A program made the translations under genes and the position numbers. Positions 8,945 to 17,483 of a stretch of 64,000 bases of DNA are shown here, piece by piece. The stretch covers positions 618,067 through 682,066 of the forward strand of contig NZ_VOSC01000019.1 of assembly GCF_007997385.1 (NCBI RefSeq). Direction: 5' to 3'. The notes under the pieces were generated by a model. The model was not told where the DNA came from and searched no databases. It saw nothing but the letters and a program-made list of their open reading frames with translations. Origin of the DNA: Seonamhaeicola algicola (GTDB taxonomy: Bacteria > Bacteroidota > Bacteroidia > Flavobacteriales > Flavobacteriaceae). Numbering within the stretch: the first letter of the stretch is position 1; each line of letters opens with the position of its first letter.

Positions 8945-10172
8945 TATTTAATTCTTGATAAATAGTTCTCCATTTTTCATTAAGAACCTTTTGTGAAAAA
9001 TTGTTTTTTACAAATTCTATTGCATTATCACTCATTGCATTTAATTTTGCAGGATTAATAATAAATTCTTTTACTTTCAAAGATACTTCTTCTGTATCAT
9101 ATTCATTGCAAATAAAACCTGTGTGATCTTCCTTTAGTGTATATTTAACTCCCCCAGAATCAAATACAATTACTGGAAGCCCGCATGCTTGTGCCTCTAA
9201 CGTTGCTAAACCTTGAGATTCTCGTAATCCATTAAATGAGATAACACTAAGTAATAAATAAACATCGTGTTTACATAATTCACTTCTTATTTCTTCTTGA
9301 GACTTAGCTCCTAATAAATTGACATGCTTTTCTAACTGGTATTCTTTTATTAAAGCTTGTAAATTTAATCTTTCTGAGCCTTCACCTATAATTGTAAGCT
9401 CCACTTTGATCCCTTGCTTTACCAAAGTTTTAACTACCTCTACACAATATTTATGTCCTTTAACTTCTTCTAGACGGCCAACAGTTATTAACCTTAGTAT
9501 ATCCTTTCTATTTTGTATAGAAGTAATAGGATAAAAGAAATCTGTATCTACTCCTACTGGAATTAGTTTTAAAAGCTCATTAGGACAACCCAATTTTAAA
9601 ATCTTGTCTCCCAAATAAGGTGTATTAGCTGTAATGAGGTCGCCAAAACCAAACAAGTTATCATAATAACCATTATTGTGAATATATCCACTTATAGGGA
9701 AAAACACATCGTGCCCATGAAATGTAACTATTAACGAAGGTTTTAAAAAACCAACTTTTTTAAGAACATCTAATGGGTTTACATTAGTACCATATTGTAC
9801 ATGTATAGCATGAGCTGTATTAAATTGTTTGTAAAAATGTAGTTGATACAGCCAAGTTAAACTAAACTTTGAAAACTCACCATGGTATTTAAAAATGGCT
9901 TTTATAGATTTAAAATTCTCAACAATTAGAAATACCCATTTTAACAATCTTAATACTTTGTTCTTCGGAATTTTATAGTTTTCTACAATAATCTTATTTA
10001 ACAAATCATATTTAAGAATTCTTGTTGGAATTTTAGAAGCTTCGGTTTCAATCAATCTTCTTGTTAAAATCTGTACATCATAACCTAATGTTATAGCTGT
10101 TTCTATTTGAGCAACAATAAAAGTTTCTGACAGGTGAGGAAACTCAGGTATTTTAAAAATAATGCTTTTCAC
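8937..10172 (-). CDS. Glycosyltransferase family 4 (GT-B)
   Basis: A 411-residue GT-B protein. The N-terminal half has HVQYGTNVNP and LIVTFHGHDVFFP (acceptor side), and the C-terminal half RLITVGRLEEVKGHKYCVE, followed by SQGLATLEAQACGLPVIVFD, the EX7E donor-binding block of GT4 enzymes. The phrase FNGLRESQGLATLEA resembles colanic-acid and amylovoran GT4 enzymes. It is a retaining transferase by family; donor unknown. A gap of 80 bp separates it from the GT2 gene upstream, and it overlaps the next gene by 8 bp. Confidence 0.92.
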   Translation of the reverse strand: MKSIIFKIPEFPHLSETFIVAQIETAITLGYDVQILTRRLIETEASKIPTRILKYDLLNKIIVENYKIPKNKVLRLLKWVFLIVENFKSIKAIFKYHGEFSKFSLTWLYQLHFYKQFNTAHAIHVQYGTNVNPLDVLKKVGFLKPSLIVTFHGHDVFFPISGYIHNNGYYDNLFGFGDLITANTPYLGDKILKLGCPNELLKLIPVGVDTDFFYPITSIQNRKDILRLITVGRLEEVKGHKYCVEVVKTLVKQGIKVELTIIGEGSERLNLQALIKEYQLEKHVNLLGAKSQEEIRSELCKHDVYLLLSVISFNGLRESQGLATLEAQACGLPVIVFDSGGVKYTLKEDHTGFICNEYDTEEVSLKVKEFIINPAKLNAMSDNAIEFVKNNFSQKVLNEKWRTIYQELNNG

Positions 10173-10252
10173 TTAAATGTTCAGTTAAATAAAATTATTC
10201 TTTTGGTAGTAAACACAAATTTTATGAACGCTTTATACTAATAAAGATTCTG

Positions 10253-11281
10253 TTAAAAACAGATTCTATATTTATATAGCATAAACGACTTTATTACAAG
10301 TTTAAGACTTTCTTTAAAGGTACTTCTATAGGAAACCATATTTCTTAATTTTAAATATTCAAAAAGCGTTTTAAAGGAAAAATGACTTCTTTTTAATAGG
10401 TAGTTCTTTAAAAGTTTTTTTTCTACATTATCAAAATAAACTAACAATCCTTCTTTTTTGAAAAACCCATTATTTTTACTAAAAAACTCTCTTTTAAAGT
10501 CTAAGTATTGTTTTACCTCTGCAAAACTTCTTTGCTCTTGCCTATAAATCTCAATTAGGTTTTCTTCATGATATTGAGGCATATTTTTATAAACGTATTT
10601 AAGTAATTTAATACGTGTTTTTATTGCACTTTCATTTTGTTGCTTTCTTCTAACTACTGATACCTGCGAAGTATGTTTTCTATAATCTAAATATACCTTC
10701 TGTAAATTATGAAGTTTGCCAAATGCCATTAACTCAACCCATAAATCATAATCTTCTGCTGGTTCTCTTTCTTTATTGTATTGTATGTTATGTTTTTTAA
10801 TAACTGCACTTCTTATCATTATAGAGGGGTGCGCCATAGAATTCCCATTAAGCATTGCTAGTTTAATATCAGCATCTAACTCTGGTAAGTTAATAACTGT
10901 ATCTGAATTAAGGTATTTAAAAATGGTTCCGCATGCAACAACATCTTCATTACTTTCTAAAAAATCTACTTGGGCTTGAAACCTATCTAAGAAACTAATA
11001 TCATCTCCATCCATTCTAGCAATATACTTGCCTTTAACTAATTGTAATGCATGGTTTAAGCTATTGGTATAACCTGTATTTTTTGTTTTTTCAATGAATA
11101 TAATACGATTATCATCTAAACGCTTAATAATGTCTTTAGTTTTATCAGTAGAACAGTCATCTATTATAATTAATTCAAAGTCTTCAAATGTTTGATTTAA
11201 AATACTATTAATAGACTCTTCAACGTACATTTCGCAATTGTATACCGGCATAATAACAGAGATCATTGGTCTTTTTTCCAT
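10253..11281 (-). CDS. Glycosyltransferase family 2 (GT-A)
   Basis: A 342-residue GT2 enzyme with MISVIMPVYNCEMYVEES, LIIIDDCSTDKTKDII, NTGYTNSLNHAL, the metal motif ARMDGDDIS and PAEDYDLWVELM. It shares the IARMDGDD arrangement with the GT2 proteins at 12264 and 3538, suggesting duplication inside the locus. Its ATG overlaps the last base of the FkbM gene. A basic C-terminal tail of about 100 residues has no known domain. Probable role: transfer of one sugar in the polysaccharide repeat. Confidence 0.9.
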   Translation of the reverse strand: MEKRPMISVIMPVYNCEMYVEESINSILNQTFEDFELIIIDDCSTDKTKDIIKRLDDNRIIFIEKTKNTGYTNSLNHALQLVKGKYIARMDGDDISFLDRFQAQVDFLESNEDVVACGTIFKYLNSDTVINLPELDADIKLAMLNGNSMAHPSIMIRSAVIKKHNIQYNKEREPAEDYDLWVELMAFGKLHNLQKVYLDYRKHTSQVSVVRRKQQNESAIKTRIKLLKYVYKNMPQYHEENLIEIYRQEQRSFAEVKQYLDFKREFFSKNNGFFKKEGLLVYFDNVEKKLLKNYLLKRSHFSFKTLFEYLKLRNMVSYRSTFKESLKLVIKSFMLYKYRICF

Positions 11282-12102
11282 TATATATATGCTTTATTCA
11301 AACCTATTGTTAATTCGCCAGATTCAAAAAGGTAGAAACCATATGATTTTAATATATCATAAATCGATACTCTAATATTATATTCATCGTGTATTTCTAT
11401 AGCTAATATTTTTGTTTTGTTTAAAAAAGACATATCACTTTCTTTATTAAATATAAAGCGTTCAGCACCCTCTATATCAATTTTTAATAATGATATTACC
11501 TCTATATTATTCTCCTTTATAATGTCATTAATAGTAATTCCTTTAATCTCTCCTTTAGAGTTCTCTATTGTTTCTATAGACCAATCTTTACCATCTCTAA
11601 ACCCATTAGATATGTTATAATTAACTCCTTGTTTATGACTTAATGCTTTATCATATATTTTAACATTAGTAAGGTTATTTAATTCAAATACATTAGCTTT
11701 AAAACAGTTAACGTTTTCTGGTGAAGGCTCTACAGCATAGATATATAAATCTTTTGAATTTATATGTTTATTAAGATACAATGTAGTATAACCAACATTG
11801 GCTCCTGAATCAATAACCACCAGTTTTTCAGAGTTATCAAAATTGAGATTTAATAGCGTAGATACTATTTTAAATTCTTCGAAATTAAAAATCTGTGTAA
11901 ACACATTATAATCACTATGCTGATAATCTCGTATTTTTAACTTAATTCCATGCTTCGTGTCTATATTATATATGTTATTTTCATAATTAAAATTAGCTAT
12001 TTCCGAATTCTTCATTAGAAAATCCTTAAATTTTTCTTCGGGAGGTCTATTATCTGGAAAAAAAAACCTATAAATCTTTCTCAGTTGTTTCAATCTACTC
12101 AT
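11281..12102 (-). CDS. FkbM-family SAM-dependent methyltransferase
   Basis: A 273-residue protein. VVIDSGANVGYTTLYLN (about residues 88-104) is the SAM-binding glycine motif, AVEPSPENVNCFKANV follows with the acidic ribose-binding residue, and LLKIDIEGAERFIF is the signature block of FkbM methyltransferases. By family it would O-methylate a sugar hydroxyl, here most likely one residue of the surface polysaccharide. It sits between two GT2 genes and overlaps the downstream one by 1 bp. The upstream spacer of 161 bp contains no convincing gene. Confidence 0.9.
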   Translation of the reverse strand: MSRLKQLRKIYRFFFPDNRPPEEKFKDFLMKNSEIANFNYENNIYNIDTKHGIKLKIRDYQHSDYNVFTQIFNFEEFKIVSTLLNLNFDNSEKLVVIDSGANVGYTTLYLNKHINSKDLYIYAVEPSPENVNCFKANVFELNNLTNVKIYDKALSHKQGVNYNISNGFRDGKDWSIETIENSKGEIKGITINDIIKENNIEVISLLKIDIEGAERFIFNKESDMSFLNKTKILAIEIHDEYNIRVSIYDILKSYGFYLFESGELTIGLNKAYI

Positions 12103-12263
12103 TTCTATTTATTTATTGAAATTCTTTTAAATATTGGTTTTATAATTCGTTTTAAAAAGGCTATGGTTTTATTAATTATTTCAGAAAATTTTCTTTTAAA
12201 TGTTAGAAATTATTCTTAAAAATCTCAAATTACCGTTTATAACATTATTTTGATTTTTTATCA

Positions 12264-13280
12264 TTATGATAATAACCGCTTTTTTATTTCTCTAACTTTT
12301 AATTTTGTAACAAAAAGCATTTCTTTTCTAGGCAACTTAAAAAACAATTGTTTTCTCCATTTTTTATCAATACCAACAACATTTTTTTTGAAATAAAAAT
12401 AAAATACAGAAACTCTTAGTATACTCTGTAATACTGTTAATAACTCTTTCTGTGAATAAACTTGCTGTTTAATATTCAATTTACTTAATACCTTCAACCA
12501 GTCAAAAAATAACTTAACTTCATTAACTTCAATGTATTGATTTAATAACAACATTTTAGTTATTAATTCATCTGAATATAATTCGGTATTATATTTAAGT
12601 TTTTTAAACAAAAATAATTTTATTGGAATGTCGGCTTTTATTTGGAATACTTTATGAACATGTGTAACCTGATTATTATGAACCCGATAATAATATAGTA
12701 CCTCTTGAATATTGTAAAATTTGCAACTCCAAGCAATTCTAGCCCAAAAATCATAATCTTCAACATGTACTCTACTTATATCAAATTTATATTCACTAAC
12801 GGCTTTTCTTTCTAACATTACAGCCCCCATACTCATAGAACAATGTAATAACATTCTAGCAACAATTTCATCATGAAACTCTTTGTGCTTTATAGTTCTA
12901 TTTACATTTCCAAATTGTTGCAACCAACACCCACAAGCTTTAATATTGGGGTTATTTTTCAAAACATGGAGTTGTTTTTCAAATCTATTTAAAACGTTAA
13001 TATCATCACCATCCATTCTAGCAATATATTGCCCTTTGGCTTCTTTAAAACCTATATTTAAACTATCAATAAGGCCTTTATTCTGTTGCTTTTCAATGAT
13101 TCGTATTCTGTCATCCTTAAAATCTTTAACAACCTTCAAAGTATCATCAGTTGAACAGTCATCAATAACTAAAACTTCAAAATCTTGTACTGTTTGGTTT
13201 AAAACAGAATCTATAGCCTCTCTAATAAAGGGCGCTACATTATAAACAGGAAGTACAACAGATATTAAGGGTGTTTTCAT
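12264..13280 (-). CDS. Glycosyltransferase family 2 (GT-A)
   Basis: A 338-residue GT2 protein with PLISVVLPVYNVAPFIREA, LVIDDCSTDDTLKVV, NKGLIDSLNIGFKEAKGQY, ARMDGDDINVLNRFE and HVEDYDFWARIAW. The Walker-like metal site RMDGDD matches the GT2 gene at 10253 exactly in layout. The C-terminal 100 residues are basic and aromatic. It overlaps the upstream GT2 gene by 4 bp (ATGA type), so the pair is translationally coupled. Specificity unknown. Confidence 0.9.
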   Translation of the reverse strand: MKTPLISVVLPVYNVAPFIREAIDSVLNQTVQDFEVLVIDDCSTDDTLKVVKDFKDDRIRIIEKQQNKGLIDSLNIGFKEAKGQYIARMDGDDINVLNRFEKQLHVLKNNPNIKACGCWLQQFGNVNRTIKHKEFHDEIVARMLLHCSMSMGAVMLERKAVSEYKFDISRVHVEDYDFWARIAWSCKFYNIQEVLYYYRVHNNQVTHVHKVFQIKADIPIKLFLFKKLKYNTELYSDELITKMLLLNQYIEVNEVKLFFDWLKVLSKLNIKQQVYSQKELLTVLQSILRVSVFYFYFKKNVVGIDKKWRKQLFFKLPRKEMLFVTKLKVREIKKRLLS

Positions 13281-14194
13281 ATCCTACCCAATATTAAAAC
13301 CATTAAACTCTTCATTTTAAACGGCAACTTATGTAATGGATACGCTATAAAAGCTTTGTATAACAAATAGTATTGAGAACATTTTTTATTAGAAAATTTA
13401 AGACGTTCAAACCGTTTTATATAATAATTAGAGGCTAATATCTTTATATAACTCTTTGAAAAATTATCAATTTTAAGGTGTTTCTTTTTTCGTCGTTTAT
13501 AAGCTTTTAACATGGCATAAAAATGCCAATACTCAGCTTTATAAAGGTTATCATTATTTGAAATGCTATGTTCATGAACTCTATAACGATACAAAACCTT
13601 ATCTAGAAACAAATGCTTGCCCTGTTCTTCTAGCTTGTAATACAAATCTTGGTCAACTGCCCGTTTCATAAAAGGGTTTATACCTCTAGATTGTGTATAT
13701 GCCGCTTTCTTAAAAGTAGCAAAGTGGGTTAAAGCACCATTAGCATAGGTTAAATACGATTTTCCTTTGGGTATGTTGCTTCCATATAGGCTTGGTTTAG
13801 TAAAATTCATTTCTAAATCTACAAACTCATATTTTGAGGTTACAATAGCAACATCTTTATTTTTAAGGTGTGTGTTAACCATAAGCGCTATAGCTTCTGG
13901 AACCAAGGCATCATCTGGATCTAAAAAACCCATTATGTCTCCTTGTGCTAGTGTGGCACACTTATGTTTAGTATAACCACAACCTTTATTGGTTTTATTT
14001 AAATATAATTTAAACCTATCATCGCCTTTTATCAGATCATTTATAATTTCAATAGAATCATCCTTTGAAGCATCATCAACAATAACAGCTTCCCATTTAC
14101 TATAGGTTTGAGCTACAATGCTTTTATAACAATCTTTAAAAAAATGTCCATTATTGTAATTAGCTATAAGTATAGAAAACTGTGGTTCTTGCAT
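13277..14194 (-). CDS. Glycosyltransferase family 2 (GT-A)
   Basis: A 305-residue GT2 enzyme: FSILIANYNNGHFFKDC, AVIVDDASKDDSIEII, CGYTKHKCATLAQGDI, and the metal motif FLDPDDALVPEAI near residue 95. KRAVDQDLYYKLEE gives the likely catalytic acidic residue. Shorter C-terminus than its neighbours, and Lys/Arg-rich. It is the first glycosyltransferase gene after the 450-bp gene-poor gap to its right, so it may begin a second transcription unit within the locus; no clear promoter was found in front of it. Confidence 0.9.
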   Translation of the reverse strand: MQEPQFSILIANYNNGHFFKDCYKSIVAQTYSKWEAVIVDDASKDDSIEIINDLIKGDDRFKLYLNKTNKGCGYTKHKCATLAQGDIMGFLDPDDALVPEAIALMVNTHLKNKDVAIVTSKYEFVDLEMNFTKPSLYGSNIPKGKSYLTYANGALTHFATFKKAAYTQSRGINPFMKRAVDQDLYYKLEEQGKHLFLDKVLYRYRVHEHSISNNDNLYKAEYWHFYAMLKAYKRRKKKHLKIDNFSKSYIKILASNYYIKRFERLKFSNKKCSQYYLLYKAFIAYPLHKLPFKMKSLMVLILGRI

Positions 14195-14264
14195 AGGGCA
14201 AACATATCACGCTAAAATATAAATTAATATTAAAAAACCACATCATAAAAAATAGAATACAACC

Positions 14265-14465
14265 TTAACCAGCTTTAATATACTCTAAACGCGCCCACAC
14301 ATCTTCACGGTCTAACATAAAATATTTACAATACGCTTTAATACTTATATAACGGGTATGAGGCAAGTTATATGCCTCCCTAATATCATTCATAATTTTT
14401 AGGGCCTTCTTAGAGCTTATCTCATTTAAACGCTCTATATGTTTTCTACACAAACATAAATACAC
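14265..14465 (-). CDS. Small hypothetical protein, 66 residues
   Basis: An open frame with a GTG start at 14465; a stop lies two codons upstream, so it cannot be extended by much. The product begins with a Cys-containing stretch (MYLCLCRKHIERLN) and continues as an amphipathic, helix-rich sequence (KKALKIMNDIREAYNLP, then YISIKAYCKYFMLDREDVW). The C-terminal half could be a small helix-turn-helix-like fold, but I do not recognise a family. It lies 70 bp from the GT2 gene and is in the same direction, next to a gene-free gap. It may be a real small protein or a remnant of a gene that was once inserted in the locus. Confidence 0.5.
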   Translation of the reverse strand: MYLCLCRKHIERLNEISSKKALKIMNDIREAYNLPHTRYISIKAYCKYFMLDREDVWARLEYIKAG

Positions 14466-14912
14466 AACTTATTTTCAACGACTTACAAAAACAACACATG
14501 ATATTAATGTGCATTAAAGAGCTTATTGGTAATATTTGACAAGTTATCAGTTAAAATATTGGTAATAAGTTCGTAATTAAATATCTCTTATTAAGCTCTT
14601 AATCAGTTCATATACAGAATTTAAAAATCCAAATTACTTAACTTATAGCCCATATTGATACCTTAGACAGCCCGATTAAAAGGCTCTCTAAAAATAACAA
14701 CAAAAGCCATCTCTGAAAGGAACACAAAAACAAAACCAACTCAAAACACTTAAATAATAAAAAAAACACTTAATTCTTTAAAATAGAAAGTAACCCACTG
14801 TGCACATCTCTCTATTTAACAAAATCAATCTAACTAAGTTATGTCAGACTGAGCTTGTCGAAGTCCCCCTAAACAAAATTCTTTATAACCAGTACCTCTT
14901 ACAATTCACTAC
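14466..14912. other. Gene-free gap of about 450 bp inside the polysaccharide locus
   Basis: No open frame of convincing length was seen on either strand. The stretch is AT-rich and holds two copies of TATTGGTAAT (14524-14533 and 14558-14567), a loose inverted pair around AAGAGCTTA/TTAAGCTCTT, and at 14843-14864 the motif GTCAGACTGAGCTTGTCGAA followed by GT, which looks like a dispersed intergenic repeat. The gap separates the export and methyltransferase genes plus one GT4 gene from the main glycosyltransferase array. Confidence 0.6.
14843..14864. repeat. Dispersed-repeat-like motif
   Basis: The 22-bp segment contains CAGACTGAGCTTGTCGAAG. Sequences built on TGAGCTTGTCGAAG occur as short intergenic repeats in many bacterial genomes, Bacteroidota included, to my knowledge. 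Only one copy was noticed in this window, so repeat status rests on recall and not on what is seen here. Confidence 0.4.
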
Positions 14913-16019
14913 TCAATTCTCCAAAATCTCCTGCAGCCTATCAATATGCCTTTGTAAACTAAAATGTGTTTTTATATAAATTTTACCAGCGTTCCCCAAT
15001 TGTTTAACATAATCTAAATCATCTAACACCTTACACATGTGATTCGCCATGGTTTCCACATCATGTTCATCACTCAACAAACCCGTTTCACCATGTTTAA
15101 TAATATCAGGGATTCCTGCATGGTAGGTTGAAATTACTGGCAAACCTGCTACACTAGCTTCTAAAACAGCTAACGGAGTACCTTCCATATCACCATTAGA
15201 AGCCGTTACAGAATGTTGCACAAATGCCAAAGATTCTCGTAACAAATCACTATATGTTTCTGGTGTAATAACACCTAAAAATGTAACATCTTGAGCGATG
15301 TTTAAATAGTTTACTAAGTTTTTACAGGTATTGAGAAGCGCGCCATCACCAGCCATTAATAGTATAGCATCTGGATGCTTTTTTAAAACCTTATTAAAAG
15401 CCATTATAGTATAATAGGGTGCTTTTTTATCGGTAAATCTTCCTACTGCTAAAAATTGTTTTTTTCTATAGGTAGGTATAATACTTTCAAACACTTCCTG
15501 TGGGCCATAAACATTACTAATTAACTTATCTTTAGGACACCCCATATCTAATAAAGCCCTATACATAACATTTGAAACAGTAATAATGGCTTTTGAAAAA
15601 CTAAAAACTTCTTTATAATAATTACAAGATTCTATAATACTTTTAATACTAGCATCATAACCATGAAAATGGACTACCGTTGGTAATTTTGAAGTTTTTA
15701 AAACGTTGTATAAATGATACGCATGGGTACCATATTCTACCAACACAACATCAATTTTATTTTTTTTTAAACTGTATAGCAAACGCTTGTGCCATAAATA
15801 TGCTTTTCCTTTTTTAAAAAGCTTTTCATAAATACGATATAGCTTATAAAGACTAACAGGCATTAAACGCCCACCACCTTCTAATTGAATATGCGACCCC
15901 ATACCATAATAATAAAAAACACGACCTTTTAAATACTTTTTATGCGCTTGAATAAAGGTTTCAGAATATGGATTCTGACTGGGGGTGAAAATAGCTATGT
16001 TCAATGGTTTTTGTTTCAT
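14913..16019 (-). CDS. Glycosyltransferase family 4 (GT-B)
   Basis: A 368-residue GT-B enzyme. NIAIFTPSQNPYSETFIQAH opens the acceptor domain and VVHFHGYDAS lies near residue 117. The donor domain begins with QFLAVGRFTDKKAPYYTI, and EGTPLAVLEASVAGLPVIST is the EX7E motif region. It overlaps the stop of the upstream SAM methyltransferase by 4 bp, so it belongs to the wza-to-here operon and not to the array beyond the gap. It may act early or late in chain synthesis; donor sugar unknown. Confidence 0.92.
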   Translation of the reverse strand: MKQKPLNIAIFTPSQNPYSETFIQAHKKYLKGRVFYYYGMGSHIQLEGGGRLMPVSLYKLYRIYEKLFKKGKAYLWHKRLLYSLKKNKIDVVLVEYGTHAYHLYNVLKTSKLPTVVHFHGYDASIKSIIESCNYYKEVFSFSKAIITVSNVMYRALLDMGCPKDKLISNVYGPQEVFESIIPTYRKKQFLAVGRFTDKKAPYYTIMAFNKVLKKHPDAILLMAGDGALLNTCKNLVNYLNIAQDVTFLGVITPETYSDLLRESLAFVQHSVTASNGDMEGTPLAVLEASVAGLPVISTYHAGIPDIIKHGETGLLSDEHDVETMANHMCKVLDDLDYVKQLGNAGKIYIKTHFSLQRHIDRLQEILEN

Positions 16020-16717
16020 TTTTTTACAATACCGTATAAACCTGTTACCATTTGACCTTCTTTAAAATTGACTAACTCAGGCTTATCTAACTTAATTAAA
16101 TAGCAAATAAACGGTTTAATTAAAGCAGACAAAATACTTCTTTTAAAACTTGGCATATCACTTCTTCTAACCCATAAACCTAACATTTGTGCCATTGAAG
16201 CATGCCAACCACCTGTAGCTTTTATGTCTATATTTTTAAATCCAGCGTTTTTTAAATGACGCTCTAATGAAAACGGTGTATACCGATATTCATCATGGGG
16301 TACTTCATGTAAATTCCACAAAAAAGGGACAGTAAAAAAGAAAACACCTCCAGGTTTTAAAACTCTGTAAACTTCTTTTAAAACAATTTCTGGTTCAGGA
16401 CAATGCTCTAAAACCTCTGTTCCAAAGGCACAGTCAAAACTTTCTTTTTCAAAAGGCATTGTTTTACCATCCCAAGTCACATCTGGTTTTATAGATTTGT
16501 CGTATTCCAAAGCATTTTCAATATCTAAACCAACATATGTTTTTACTTCAGAATGCTCTAAAATATAATTCTTATAGGGCATTTTACCGCAACCAATGTC
16601 TAACAGCGCTCCAGATAATTGAGGTATAATAGTCTTTAGTGCTTTTAATATAGATGTTCTTATGTAATACCTATCTAAGTTTTGAGATGTTAATTTTATG
16701 CTGGTAAAATTTTCCAT
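16016..16717 (-). CDS. SAM-dependent methyltransferase (type 11)
   Basis: A 233-residue class I methyltransferase. LLDIGCGKMPYKNYI (about residues 38-52) is the SAM motif I, DVTWDGKTMPFEKESFDCAFG is seen as DVTWDGKTMPF with the acidic binding position before it, and EVLEHCPEPEIVLKEVYRVL with LKPGGVFFFTVPF are motifs II and III of the Methyltransf_11 group. In this place it probably methylates the polysaccharide or its carrier-linked precursor. It is coupled by a 4-bp overlap to the GT4 gene and lies 2 bp after the TylF-like gene. Confidence 0.88.
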   Translation of the reverse strand: MENFTSIKLTSQNLDRYYIRTSILKALKTIIPQLSGALLDIGCGKMPYKNYILEHSEVKTYVGLDIENALEYDKSIKPDVTWDGKTMPFEKESFDCAFGTEVLEHCPEPEIVLKEVYRVLKPGGVFFFTVPFLWNLHEVPHDEYRYTPFSLERHLKNAGFKNIDIKATGGWHASMAQMLGLWVRRSDMPSFKRSILSALIKPFICYLIKLDKPELVNFKEGQMVTGLYGIVKK

Positions 16718-16719
16718 TC

Positions 16720-17481
16720 TTAATTTTTAACACCCATTCTACAAGTATAATCAATACGGTTTAAGAATAATTTGATGTTATTATTATCTATATACTCTTC
16801 AACCGCTTTTCTACAACCTTCCCAATGCCCATAATCATCAATAATTATAACACCTCCTGAGACTAGTTTAGGATATAAATAATTTAATTCATGCAAAGTA
16901 GACTCATACCAATCTGTATCTAATCTTAAAATTGCTATTTTATCTGGAACAGCTACCATAGGTATAGTATTTTCTACTTTACCCTTTATAAAATGTATTT
17001 TATCTTGAGGATATTTTACACTTTGAATATTTGCTTTAACTTCATCTAAAGCAGAAAAACATGCTATTCTATTCCAAGTTTCATCTTTTTTTTGATAAGC
17101 GGTTGTAGCAGATTCTCCTCTTACAGATTTATCGACTTCGGTAGGCTCACTCATTCCTTCATAAGTATCATATAAATAAACATGCCTGTCACAGTTTTTT
17201 AAGTTTAAAAGAGCCTTTAGTACAGCCATTATACTGCCTCCCTTCCAAACACCACATTCTACAATACTTCCTTCTATTTTGTTTTTTTCTATATATTTTA
17301 CAGCTCTAATTAAACTTACAATTCGCTCCTTGCTTGTTAAGGTATAAGGAGTTACCATGTTTAAAATTTCTCTTTCCTCATTAGAAATGTCTGAATAATT
17401 AATATCTACAGATTGTTTATTATTAACATGAAACTCTTTAAAAAACTTATTATATATCTTCTTCTTTATTCTTTTAATCAT
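16720..17481 (-). CDS. TylF/MycF-family sugar O-methyltransferase
   Basis: A 253-residue protein with GSIVECGVWKGGSIMAVLKA (SAM motif I), HVYLYDTYEGMSEP and, near the C-terminus, ILRLDTDWYESTLHEL followed by SGGVIIIDDYGHWEGCRKA. This aspartate-rich set is the metal- and SAM-binding signature of TylF/MycF enzymes, which are Mg-dependent O-methyltransferases of deoxysugars and also occur in surface-polysaccharide clusters. It lies directly after wzt (2-bp gap). A link to ABC-type export is attractive, since terminal methylation can stop chain growth and be read by the Wzt C-terminal domain, but that is inference. Confidence 0.88.
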   Translation of the reverse strand: MIKRIKKKIYNKFFKEFHVNNKQSVDINYSDISNEEREILNMVTPYTLTSKERIVSLIRAVKYIEKNKIEGSIVECGVWKGGSIMAVLKALLNLKNCDRHVYLYDTYEGMSEPTEVDKSVRGESATTAYQKKDETWNRIACFSALDEVKANIQSVKYPQDKIHFIKGKVENTIPMVAVPDKIAILRLDTDWYESTLHELNYLYPKLVSGGVIIIDDYGHWEGCRKAVEEYIDNNNIKLFLNRIDYTCRMGVKN

Positions 17482-17483
17482 AA

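Noticed and set aside
12111..12200. A short frame without start codon on the minus strand in the spacer before the FkbM gene, with a basic hydrophobic translation (FLKRIIKPIFKRIS)
   Set aside because: It resembles the basic C-terminal ends of the neighbouring glycosyltransferases and could be a remnant, but it has about 30 codons, no start and AT-rich composition, so chance is just as likely.
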